In this document: piece after piece, positions 21,818-28,208 of the stretch
How positions within the stretch are numbered: position 1 is the first letter of the stretch
Layout: each line of letters starts with the position of its first letter
The notes under the pieces: model-generated
What the model was told of the DNA's origin: nothing
The model's input: the letters and a program-made list of their open reading frames with translations, nothing else
The model's database searches: none
Virus record (IMG/VR): IMGVR_UViG_3300006749_000057
Span: 1 to 32,201 of that record
DNA: 32,201 nt
DNA from: a virus
Strand: one strand, 5' to 3'
Translations under genes and position numbers: made by a program

Positions 21818-22071
21818 TGGTTGAATATTTCCACATTTATGTAAACGGCGGCCTCACATATGTGGGGCTGGTTTTGTCTCAGGCTGTACAGGTCATGGAC
21901 AAGTTAAAGGCTGATGGCAACAAGCCAGTGATGAAATCTTATATGCTTGACCCTGCCGTACTCGAGGCAATGTCGCAGTCATATGATGATGAACGCTATG
22001 GAGCAAAAAATGAAATCGTCAAACAGTTTGCTGAAAAGCAAGGCTTGGACGTTCATGAAATCAAAATGTAA
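21817..22071 (+). CDS. Small protein of unknown function
   Basis: An 84-aa protein starting MVEYFHIYVNGGLTYVGLVL, then SQAVQVMDKLKADGNKPVMK and a charged C-terminal helix (IVKQFAEKQGLDVHEIK). It overlaps the previous stop by 1 bp, so the two are co-translated. Not recognised; no membrane segment. Confidence 0.7.
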   Translation: MVEYFHIYVNGGLTYVGLVLSQAVQVMDKLKADGNKPVMKSYMLDPAVLEAMSQSYDDERYGAKNEIVKQFAEKQGLDVHEIKM

Positions 22072-22086
22072 AAGCTACCTGATGAT

Positions 22087-22142
22087 GGGCGCATAGGACA
22101 CGCCCGAAACACCGCGCCCTGCGGTGTCGTAGCGTCCGCTAC
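22087..22142 (+). promoter_or_regulatory. Three-hairpin leader before the 223-aa gene
   Basis: Three successive perfect stems lie in the 97-bp gap: GGGCG/CGCCC (22087-22105), ACACCGC/GCGGTGT (22109-22127) and GTAGC/GCTAC (22129-22142), ending 17 bp before GGAG of the next gene. There is no U-run, so it is not a plain terminator. It may be an mRNA processing or regulatory structure. Confidence 0.5.
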
Positions 22143-22168
22143 ATATCAACAATCTTTTGGAGTACCAA

Positions 22169-22840
22169 ATGCAAAAATCTACTTTCGTAATCGCAGACAG
22201 CAACCTTAACACTATCGCTTCTAATGAAAAGCGCATTGGCCTTTTGAAGGGTGATGCTAAAGAGGCAAACGGTGAGGCTCAAACACTCAAGCTAAACAGC
22301 TACTGCCAGCTAATATCTGGCATTGCTGGAGCGCCTATGACTTCCAAGTCCAACCTGCCAACCGCAGTTTCATCCAGCCTTAAGGCTGACCTGATGGACA
22401 TCGGTGGCCTGACTGAGGGCATGGCAAACAAAATGGTTAAGAACGCAGTCGGCGCTCGTAACGTGTTCAAGATTGGCGGTGATAACATCACCCCTGAGAT
22501 GGTTACCCAAGTCTTTGAAGAGCAGGGTATCTCGTCTGAGGCCAAGCTAATCAAAGCAGTGTCAGGTGATGATGCTAAGTCTAAGGTTCAGCTTGCAGTG
22601 GACAAGATTGCTGGCAAGCGCTCTACCAAAAAGAACAACAAGGGCGAGCGTGTTGACGGTGACAAATGGCTGGGCGGTTTCACCTATGATGAAATCGAAG
22701 AGTTCCAGTCAGTGCTGGCCGATGCCCTGCGTGTTCGCGGTGAGATGGAAGCCGCCGCACAAGAGGCGGCAGACAAGGCTCAGGCTGAGAATGATGCGGT
22801 CAACGAGATGACTGCCCAACTTGAAGGTCAGGCCGCTTAG
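22169..22840 (+). CDS. Unknown helical protein of the MoxR/VWA module
   Basis: A 223-aa protein starting MQKSTFVIADSNLNTIASNE at 22169 (GGAG seven bases upstream). The middle has LPTAVSSSLKADLMDIGGLT and FKIGGDNITPEMVTQVFEEQ; the last 60 residues are a charged coiled coil (RVRGEMEAAAQEAADKAQAE). I do not recognise the family. Its stop is inside a terminator-type hairpin and 46 bp before the MoxR-like ATPase, so it may be the partner or substrate of that ATPase. Function is inferred from position only. Confidence 0.75.
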   Translation: MQKSTFVIADSNLNTIASNEKRIGLLKGDAKEANGEAQTLKLNSYCQLISGIAGAPMTSKSNLPTAVSSSLKADLMDIGGLTEGMANKMVKNAVGARNVFKIGGDNITPEMVTQVFEEQGISSEAKLIKAVSGDDAKSKVQLAVDKIAGKRSTKKNNKGERVDGDKWLGGFTYDEIEEFQSVLADALRVRGEMEAAAQEAADKAQAENDAVNEMTAQLEGQAA

Positions 22841-22862
22841 TGCGGCCTTCCCCCCCTTTTTT
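22831..22862 (+). terminator. Hairpin with C/T run over the stop of the 223-aa gene
   Basis: GGCCGC/GCGGCC with a 5-base loop (22831-22847) overlaps the stop codon, followed by TTCCCCCCCTTTTTT. It resembles a Rho-independent terminator, though the C run is unusual. It probably sets the ratio of the 223-aa protein to the ATPase. Confidence 0.6.
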
Positions 22863-22886
22863 CAACAACGCATCGGGAGTTTTATT

Positions 22887-23900
22887 ATGCGTATTTCACA
22901 AGCAAAAGCTATTGTCGAGGCTTCAATCGACAGCCAAATCCAGCACGTCAATGGACGTGATGCTCAACGCCCCATCGCCTACCTTGTCGGTGGCGCTGGT
23001 CTAGGTAAAACATCAGTCGTTCAGACTATCGCTAATGAACGCGAGGTTGGCCTCAATATCCTATCGCTGGCTCAGTATGATGCTGGCGAGTTGGCTGGCT
23101 GGCTTGTCGCTGACGGTGACAACATGAAGCGACTACGGCCTGACTGGATGCCAGCCGATGGCGAGGGCATACTGTTTTTGGACGAGTTGCCGCAAGCACC
23201 TGTCTCTAATCAGAACATTGCCGCACAGTTGGTCAATGAACGCCGTATCGGTGAGCATCGCTTGCCTGACGGCTGGTCAATCGTATGTGCTGGCAACCGT
23301 ACCAGTGACAGGGCTGGCACTAACAATATGCCAAGCCACCTCAAGGATAGGCTGTTGTTTGTCGAGGTCGATGCTGACCTAGAGGATACTGTAGCCTACA
23401 TGAACAGCGTTGACGTATCACCGCTAGTCACTGGCTTCCTGCGGTTCCGCCCTGAGTTGCTTCACAAGTTTGACCGTGATGCTAATTCATGCCCATCACC
23501 TCGCTCATGGGAGCGTGTTGATACCATGATGAAGTGGGGTCTAGATGCAGTGAATGAGCAAGAGGCTGTCGCTGGTCAGGTTGGACGTGGCGCTTGCGCT
23601 GAGTTCATGGGTTACAAGCAGATACACGATACCTGCCCTGACATTGACGCAGTGATTGCTGACCCTGACAACGCAGACATCAGTGAAGACCCTGCTGTAT
23701 GCTATGCGGTGTCTGCCGCTCTGGCTCACAAGGCTAACGACAAGAACATTGGCAACGTCATCAAATACCTGACACGCCTACCGCACAAAGAGTTTGCGGT
23801 GTTCGCCGTCAAAGACGCATACAGCCGCAACCCTGCCATCAAGCAGACACAGGCGTTTCGCCAGTTCCTGTTGACACATGGCAAAGAGTTGATGCTCTAA
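22887..23900 (+). CDS. MoxR-type AAA+ ATPase
   Basis: A 337-aa ATPase, start at 22887 with GGGAG upstream; the frame extends further upstream but overlaps the previous gene. Walker A GGAGLGKT at 35-42, Walker B ILFLDE at 95-100, sensor-1 type CAGNR at 134-138, and DRLLFVEV near 154 with the candidate arginine finger. Pattern and pairing with a VWA protein fit the MoxR group, which remodels protein complexes. It is followed by a hairpin and a GTAC site, then the VWA/metallopeptidase gene. Its substrate is unknown. Confidence 0.88.
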   Translation: MRISQAKAIVEASIDSQIQHVNGRDAQRPIAYLVGGAGLGKTSVVQTIANEREVGLNILSLAQYDAGELAGWLVADGDNMKRLRPDWMPADGEGILFLDELPQAPVSNQNIAAQLVNERRIGEHRLPDGWSIVCAGNRTSDRAGTNNMPSHLKDRLLFVEVDADLEDTVAYMNSVDVSPLVTGFLRFRPELLHKFDRDANSCPSPRSWERVDTMMKWGLDAVNEQEAVAGQVGRGACAEFMGYKQIHDTCPDIDAVIADPDNADISEDPAVCYAVSAALAHKANDKNIGNVIKYLTRLPHKEFAVFAVKDAYSRNPAIKQTQAFRQFLLTHGKELML

Positions 23901-23908
23901 CATTCTAT

Positions 23909-23928
23909 GGGGCGGTTCACGCCGCCCC
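23909..23928 (+). terminator. GC hairpin between the ATPase and VWA genes
   Basis: A perfect 7-bp GGGGCGG/CCGCCCC stem with a 6-base loop. It lacks a U run afterwards (ATTTATACC), so it may pause or process the transcript rather than end it. It is nearly identical to the hairpin at 26723, and both are followed by the TTTATACC..GTACAAA site. Confidence 0.55.
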
Positions 23929-23929
23929 A

Positions 23930-23947
23930 TTTATACCATCGTACAAA
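23930..23947. promoter_or_regulatory. GTAC dyad before the VWA gene
   Basis: TTTATACCATCGTACAAA is the common dyad with one change in the left half, right after a GC hairpin and 18 bp before the start codon of the VWA gene. Its partner at 26766 differs only in two spacer bases. The ribosome site is CGGGAG just downstream, so binding would affect expression of the VWA gene. Confidence 0.6.
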
Positions 23948-23965
23948 TTTTTCGGGAGTTCTGAC

Positions 23966-25117
23966 ATGGACGCAGAAACAAAAGTTGCTCGCGCAAAGAC
24001 TAGGCTAGTGCTAGACCACCCATTCTGGGGCAGTCTAGTGCTTGGCACTGCCTTTCATAAGGATGACATACCTACCATGTGTACAAACGGTCAGTGGATA
24101 AAATGGTCTGCTGATTTTGTTGATAAGTGTTCTGACAAGAATGTCATATTCACTGTGGCGCATGAGATATCACACATATTCCTCAAGCATTGTGACCCCA
24201 TCAAAGAAATTGATGGCAAGCCTGTGAATGCTGAGGTTCAAAACATGGCTATGGATTATGTAATCAATCCTATACTCATTGACGGTAATGTTGGTGAGAT
24301 GCCAGAGGGCGGCCTGTATGACCCCAAATATCATGGCTGGTCATGGCTCAAGGTTTACCGCGAGTTGATGAAGATGGATGAGAGTGACCGCCCCCAGCCA
24401 CAGCCATGGGGTGGTAATGTCGGCTCACCAGAGGATGACAATGGCAATGAAATGCAAGGCTCAGAACTTGAACAGTTCAACGCCACAATAGACCAGCGTG
24501 TGTTTCTGGCCGCTACTGGCGCTCAGTCTGCTGGTAAGTTGCCATCCGCTATCGCTGAGTTAGTCGAGCGTATGCGGCGCTCCAAAGTTGACTGGCGTGA
24601 TGTGTTCAATCGCTTCATTGGCGGTGACCAGCCTGATGACTACACGTTCCGCAAGCCCAACAAAAAGGTCTGGTATACGCAGGGCATATACACGCCCAGC
24701 ATTGACAAGATTGGTGTGGGTGATGTCGTGGTTGCTGTTGATACATCGGGGTCTGTCAGCACCGCTGAGTTACAGCAGTTTCTTGGCGAGTTGAACAATA
24801 TCACCGATGACCACAAGCCACGGTCTGTCACTGTTATCACTTGTGACGCTGATATCAAGTCTGTTGTTCGCTATGAACAGGGCGATATCATTGACACCAT
24901 TGAGTGCAATGGCAGGGGCGGCACTAGGGTAGAGCCTGTATTCAGATACATTCGCGAGAATGATTTATCAGTAGACAACATGGTTTACCTGACAGACATG
25001 GGCATCTGGGATTTTCCAGACAACACGCCTGACTATCCTGTGCTGTGGGTGTCAACAGACCCACAGTGCAATGACGCACCATTCGGTGAGACAACACGCA
25101 TACAGGTGGCGGCATAG
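23966..25117 (+). CDS. DUF2201-type metallopeptidase/VWA protein
   Basis: A 383-aa protein with two parts. The first resembles the putative metallopeptidase domain of DUF2201 proteins: AHEISH (HEISH at 66-70) with IFLKHCDPIK after it and an NMAMDYVINPIL block holding the usual later Asp. The second is a VWA-like domain with a MIDAS motif DTSGSVS (259-265) preceded by VVVAVDTSG, plus a later GGTR and TDMG segment. Such proteins pair with MoxR ATPases, here the gene just upstream. The HExxH is intact, so protease activity is possible but untested. Confidence 0.88.
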   Translation: MDAETKVARAKTRLVLDHPFWGSLVLGTAFHKDDIPTMCTNGQWIKWSADFVDKCSDKNVIFTVAHEISHIFLKHCDPIKEIDGKPVNAEVQNMAMDYVINPILIDGNVGEMPEGGLYDPKYHGWSWLKVYRELMKMDESDRPQPQPWGGNVGSPEDDNGNEMQGSELEQFNATIDQRVFLAATGAQSAGKLPSAIAELVERMRRSKVDWRDVFNRFIGGDQPDDYTFRKPNKKVWYTQGIYTPSIDKIGVGDVVVAVDTSGSVSTAELQQFLGELNNITDDHKPRSVTVITCDADIKSVVRYEQGDIIDTIECNGRGGTRVEPVFRYIRENDLSVDNMVYLTDMGIWDFPDNTPDYPVLWVSTDPQCNDAPFGETTRIQVAA

Positions 25118-25149
25118 TGCCGTCACCCTTTCATCTAATAGGAGACAAC

Positions 25150-25962
25150 ATGAAATACACAATAGAAATGCACAGACGTATGCAATTTATCAAACAGCAA
25201 ATTGCTGAGTGCCAACGTCAGTGGGCAGATGTAATGCCCAAAAATGTATCTGGGCAAATTGCCAAACATGGCAAGTACAGCTACCGCGCCAAGGGTGAGA
25301 CAGCTAAACAGATAGATGAAGCAGAAGACTTCCTGAGAAAAGAGACTGGTGGCAGAGATGTCTGGGATGGCGTTTCATCTTACCTGCATGAACTACGCAA
25401 TAGCATACGCAATGTGCGAAGCGAGTTGCGAGGTGATGTTGAGGAGTATGAGCCTGTCAAACGCGCAGGAGACTACGCTAGAAAACGCGCTGATGACTTG
25501 CTATCTAACGCATTCCCACGCACAAACATAGACCTGCATATTGGCTCTGGGCATGAGGTTGGAGCGAAACACAATGATGCAAACGCAAAGTGGAATTTAC
25601 GCAATGACGTAACAGTCGGCTTGGCGTGGTTCAAGTCTGTCGGCAGACGTGGCCTTGGCTTGATAAAAGCGCCAGAGGGTACACTGTTTGTTCTTAGGTG
25701 TAAGCCTCGCTTTGTTCAGTATGTCGATGAGGACGGCATGAATGCCTTTGAGGTTCAAGCTGTCGGGTTCAAGCATGGCAAGTGCTACGACATGAACGGC
25801 TGGCTGGTGACCCATCAGTCCAGTGACCACAGCCACAAGTTGCCGTTGGTCTGCAAGCACACTGGTAGCATGGACATTCCACACGCTTTCGGTGTCAATC
25901 TGGGCAAGGCTCACAAGCTATTGCAACGGCGCACTGTTGCACACTTAACCAAGCAACTTTGA
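25150..25962 (+). CDS. Unknown protein of the MoxR/VWA module
   Basis: A 270-aa protein starting MKYTIEMHRRMQFIKQQIAE at 25150 (AGGAGACAAC upstream). The N-terminal half is helical and charged (FLRKETGGRDVWDGVSSYLH, then RSELRGDVEEYEPVKRAGDY). The C-terminal half is beta-rich with GLGLIKAPEGTLFVLRCKPR, and many His and Cys (HQSSDHSHKLPLVCKHTGSM). I do not recognise it. The frame is open further upstream but starts with GTG inside the previous stop region. Likely acts with the preceding two genes. Confidence 0.78.
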   Translation: MKYTIEMHRRMQFIKQQIAECQRQWADVMPKNVSGQIAKHGKYSYRAKGETAKQIDEAEDFLRKETGGRDVWDGVSSYLHELRNSIRNVRSELRGDVEEYEPVKRAGDYARKRADDLLSNAFPRTNIDLHIGSGHEVGAKHNDANAKWNLRNDVTVGLAWFKSVGRRGLGLIKAPEGTLFVLRCKPRFVQYVDEDGMNAFEVQAVGFKHGKCYDMNGWLVTHQSSDHSHKLPLVCKHTGSMDIPHAFGVNLGKAHKLLQRRTVAHLTKQL

Positions 25963-25970
25963 TAAGGAGA

Positions 25971-25988
25971 TTTGTACGATGGTACAAA
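25971..25988. promoter_or_regulatory. GTAC dyad overlapping a start codon
   Basis: TTTGTACGATGGTACAAA is the most perfect copy in the window, symmetric except in the spacer. It covers the ATG at 25979 and begins 2 bp after AAGGAG. A protein bound at the DNA, or the hairpin it could form in mRNA, would block the start of this small gene. Confidence 0.65.
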
Positions 25989-26188
25989 AACCAATAGTTA
26001 ATTGCATAGGTCAAATTCAAGAGCAAATTGACAATGCAAATCACGCTGTCACCATTATTTGGGGAACGTGTGAAGACAAAACAGAAACATATGCCTTTGA
26101 TACAGAAGCAGACAAGGAGATGTTTTTGTTGGGTGTTGATGCCGCCTGTGGGTGGCTTGAGTATCGTATTGAGGGAGATGACGTATGA
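25979..26188 (+). CDS. Small protein whose start lies in the dyad site
   Basis: A 69-aa protein: MVQKPIVNCIGQIQEQIDNA, then HAVTIIWGTCEDKTETYAFD and AACGWLEYRIEGDDV. The dyad encodes its first residues. It overlaps the next gene by 4 bp (ATGA). Not recognised; a small acidic protein of the module. Confidence 0.7.
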   Translation: MVQKPIVNCIGQIQEQIDNANHAVTIIWGTCEDKTETYAFDTEADKEMFLLGVDAACGWLEYRIEGDDV

Positions 26189-26439
26189 TTAGTTGGCACA
26201 ATGCACCAAACTACCGATACAACGGCTATCGGTATGTTCCTGATATAGAAGAAGATGACGAGGGCATACGCAAGGCGTGGCACAATGTTTACAAGGTCGA
26301 GGACATTGACCCAAACAAAGATGCTCAACACCCTGTGTTGCCTGACTTCACCATTGACGCATCGCCTTACAGGTGGCTAACATATGATGAGTTTACTTAT
26401 CATGTGGATATGATGAGAGGAAATGTTTATGATGAGTAG
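26185..26439 (+). CDS. Small acidic protein, unknown function
   Basis: An 84-aa protein starting MISWHNAPNYRYNGYRYVPD, then IEEDDEGIRKAWHNVYKVED and ending DEFTYHVDMMRGNVYDE. Rich in Asp, Glu, Tyr and Trp. Its start overlaps the previous stop (ATGA). Not recognised. Acidic, DNA-mimic-like composition is only suggestive of an inhibitor. Confidence 0.7.
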   Translation: MISWHNAPNYRYNGYRYVPDIEEDDEGIRKAWHNVYKVEDIDPNKDAQHPVLPDFTIDASPYRWLTYDEFTYHVDMMRGNVYDE

Positions 26440-26608
26440 GTTTATGATGTGGTGCTACACTTGGGTGCTTGGCCTTGTAGTAATGATGGCTGGCACTGGC
26501 GCAATCGAAGACCCAAATGGTCATTTGATTGCTGGTATTATCGTTGCATACACTGGGTGTGGAATGATGATAGTAGCAACCATTCAACTGACCAGAAAGA
26601 GACGATAA
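26429..26608 (+). CDS. Small membrane protein
   Basis: A 59-aa protein, start taken at 26429 (AGAGG eight bases upstream; 26423 and 26432 are alternatives). It reads MMSRFMMWCYTWVLGLVVMM, then GAIEDPNGHLIAGIIVAYTG and TIQLTRKRR. Two membrane segments (roughly 9-24 and 32-50) end in a positive tail. It overlaps the previous gene by 11 bp. Holin-like or membrane-localised takeover protein are options; nothing more can be said. Confidence 0.65.
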   Translation: MMSRFMMWCYTWVLGLVVMMAGTGAIEDPNGHLIAGIIVAYTGCGMMIVATIQLTRKRR

Positions 26609-26722
26609 CAGTTACCTAGTGTGGGTTTGTTGACAGGCGGCGTGATGCGTCTGGAAAAAGTTGTGAGGTTACCGCACTGGGTAAGTTCTCCTGACCTCAC
26701 AACACATCACAAAAACTTGAGT

Positions 26723-26764
26723 GGGGCGGTTTGTCATGTGCCGCCCCGCTCTGTTCATTTTTTT
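26723..26764 (+). terminator. Terminator at the end of the MoxR/VWA gene run
   Basis: A GGGGCGG/CCGCCCC stem (26723-26747) with an 11-base loop is followed by GCTCTGTTC and then seven T (26758-26764). It probably ends the transcript that includes the small membrane protein. Confidence 0.7.
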
Positions 26765-26765
26765 A

Positions 26766-26783
26766 TTTATACCTTAGTACAAA
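26766..26783. promoter_or_regulatory. GTAC dyad before the ParB-like gene
   Basis: TTTATACCTTAGTACAAA lies just after the terminator and 101 bp before the ParB-like start. It differs from the 23930 site in two spacer bases only. The repeated order terminator then dyad then gene suggests each is a regulatory boundary. Confidence 0.6.
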
Positions 26784-26883
26784 TTTCCTGTGGACTGCCC
26801 ACCACTGGGAGACATGAACGCCCTTGGGCAAGGCAACCTAATCCCCCTACAAACGGACTGGGGAGAAAGGCAAGGTGATACCT

Positions 26884-27789
26884 ATGGATAAGGTATCGAA
26901 AAAGAGGCGCGTAAGTGCCAACATGAAAATTGACGAGCAGAAATCTAGTTTATCCTCGTTAATTTCAAACCCACCTGAGAACACACGCATTATTGAGTTT
27001 TCACCAGAACTCGCATCGTATGTTCTTGAAAATCTCAACATCAATAACAGGACAAAGAAGCCAAAGAATATCAAGCGCTACGCTAATGATATGGCAACTG
27101 GCAACTGGTCGCTGACAGGGGATACTCTTCAGTTTTCAAAGAAGGGTATTCTGATGAATGGTCAGAACCGCCTGTCTGCTTGTGTCAGGGCTGGCGTTCC
27201 TTTTGTCACTCATGTGGCATTTGGGATTGAGGCCACAAGTCGCGTTCATATGGATGTTGGGAAAGTGCGTAACAACGCTGACCTGTTTCATGGAGAGGGA
27301 GTGCCTTATCCAAACGAAACTGGTAAGGGTATTCGCATGATTATGGCATGGAAGTCTGGTAAGACTGACGCGAGGGGCATTGACCTCGACTTGCGCGAGA
27401 TGTTGGAATTATACAACAATGTAATCGACAAGTCAGTTCTTGAACTTTGCATCAAGAAAGCTAAGGCTGTGAAGAGGCACACTTCCTATCCCGAAGCACA
27501 CCTCATTGCTTTGATGTATTTTGCGTGGAGGCAAGGTCATTCGGAAAAGGTTAAAAAGTTTATGGACGACATGATTGCCGGGTACGGTAACGGCCCCCGG
27601 TCCCCTGTTCGTCTATTACTGTCAACCGTGTCTCGTTTGCGTATGGATAGGTTTAATACAATCACACCTCATATGTACGCAATTATGCTTACTCGTTCAT
27701 GGAATAATTACTTGGACGGCAAGGCATCAAAAGTGTCAGACATGAGTGTGACGCTTGATGACCCCTTACCAGTCGATACATCTATGTAA
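26884..27789 (+). CDS. ParB/DGQHR-like protein
   Basis: A 301-aa protein starting MDKVSKKRRVSANMKIDEQK at 26884 (AAGGTG upstream). The middle carries NRTKKPKNIKRYANDMATGN, then WSLTGDTLQFSKKGILMNGQ and NRLSACVRAGVPFVTHVAFG. The phrase NGQNRLSACVRA corresponds to the D/N-G-Q-H/N-R-L-x-A motif of ParB/sulfiredoxin-fold and DGQHR proteins, followed by VHMDVGKVRNNADL. Such proteins bind DNA, hydrolyse nucleotides or nick DNA; here the activity is open. Single gene, flanked by terminators, so expressed on its own. Confidence 0.72.
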   Translation: MDKVSKKRRVSANMKIDEQKSSLSSLISNPPENTRIIEFSPELASYVLENLNINNRTKKPKNIKRYANDMATGNWSLTGDTLQFSKKGILMNGQNRLSACVRAGVPFVTHVAFGIEATSRVHMDVGKVRNNADLFHGEGVPYPNETGKGIRMIMAWKSGKTDARGIDLDLREMLELYNNVIDKSVLELCIKKAKAVKRHTSYPEAHLIALMYFAWRQGHSEKVKKFMDDMIAGYGNGPRSPVRLLLSTVSRLRMDRFNTITPHMYAIMLTRSWNNYLDGKASKVSDMSVTLDDPLPVDTSM

Positions 27790-27804
27790 TTGCAAAATTC
27801 ATGC

Positions 27805-27838
27805 CAAAAAAAGAGGGGCAGAGTTAGCGCTCTGCCCC
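27805..27838 (-). terminator. Terminator for the leftward replication genes
   Basis: A 9-bp stem GGGGCAGAG/CTCTGCCCC (27815-27838) with a 6-base loop. On the minus strand it is followed by TC and then seven T, so it ends the transcript of the genes at 27904-29969. On the plus strand it also follows the ParB-like gene by 25 bp and may act in both directions. A further TGTAGTG/CGCTACA pairing lies around 27842-27884. Confidence 0.75.
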
Positions 27839-27903
27839 CCTGTAGTGTCGGGAGGAGTAGCGACTAAGGTCAGTAAGCCGCTACACTTATGACGTTAGAC
27901 TAT

Positions 27904-28200
27904 CTAATCCTTATGGTCAACATTAAAACACTCAACCCCTGCCGCCGCATATCCTGCCTTATCAAGATAACTATCCCAATGCTGAGGGCTTTCTATAAGC
28001 CTAGCTGTCTTCACCAAGTCCATCATCAGGCCATGGTCAAGAGGAGTTATCTCTTCCCCATCTTTAAGTTTGTGACCTAAGTAAGCAGTCCATAAATTAG
28101 CAATGCGTGTCCAGTTTTCCAAAGGTGAGCCGTAGTGGTCACCACGCGCATCTATAATTAACTTTGCTTCTTCCAATAAAATCTTACCTTTTCTTTCCAT
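27904..28200 (-). CDS. DUF6378-like phage protein
   Basis: A 98-aa protein starting MERKGKILLEEAKLIIDARG, then DHYGSPLENWTRIANLWTAY, and MMDLVKTARLIESPQHWDSY followed by LDKAGYAAAGVECF. These blocks (helix, HYGSP.ENW.RIA..W, KTARL...HWDSY.DKAGYA) fit DUF6378 of many phages, a small helical protein of unknown job. AGGAAGAT lies just upstream and the gene is 8 bp behind the primase-helicase gene. Confidence 0.78.
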   Translation of the reverse strand: MERKGKILLEEAKLIIDARGDHYGSPLENWTRIANLWTAYLGHKLKDGEEITPLDHGLMMDLVKTARLIESPQHWDSYLDKAGYAAAGVECFNVDHKD

Positions 28201-28208
28201 ATCTTCCT

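Larger units (their letters stand above)
26609..26883. other. Non-coding gap with inverted repeat
   Basis: No gene is supported in these 275 bp. A perfect 10-bp inverted repeat GTTGTGAGGT/ACCTCACAAC lies at 26660-26669 and 26694-26703, with an inner TACC/GGTA stem in its 24-nt loop. It is followed by a terminator and a GTAC site, listed separately, and then the ribosome site of the ParB-like gene. Confidence 0.55.

Noticed and set aside
24077-24090. GTGTACAAAC in the VWA gene
   Set aside because: Only a half-site with no left partner at the 4-bp spacing, inside coding sequence.
26621-26878. Open frame of 85 codons on the plus strand
   Set aside because: It runs through an inverted repeat, a terminator and a GTAC dyad, and its sequence looks like translated control DNA.
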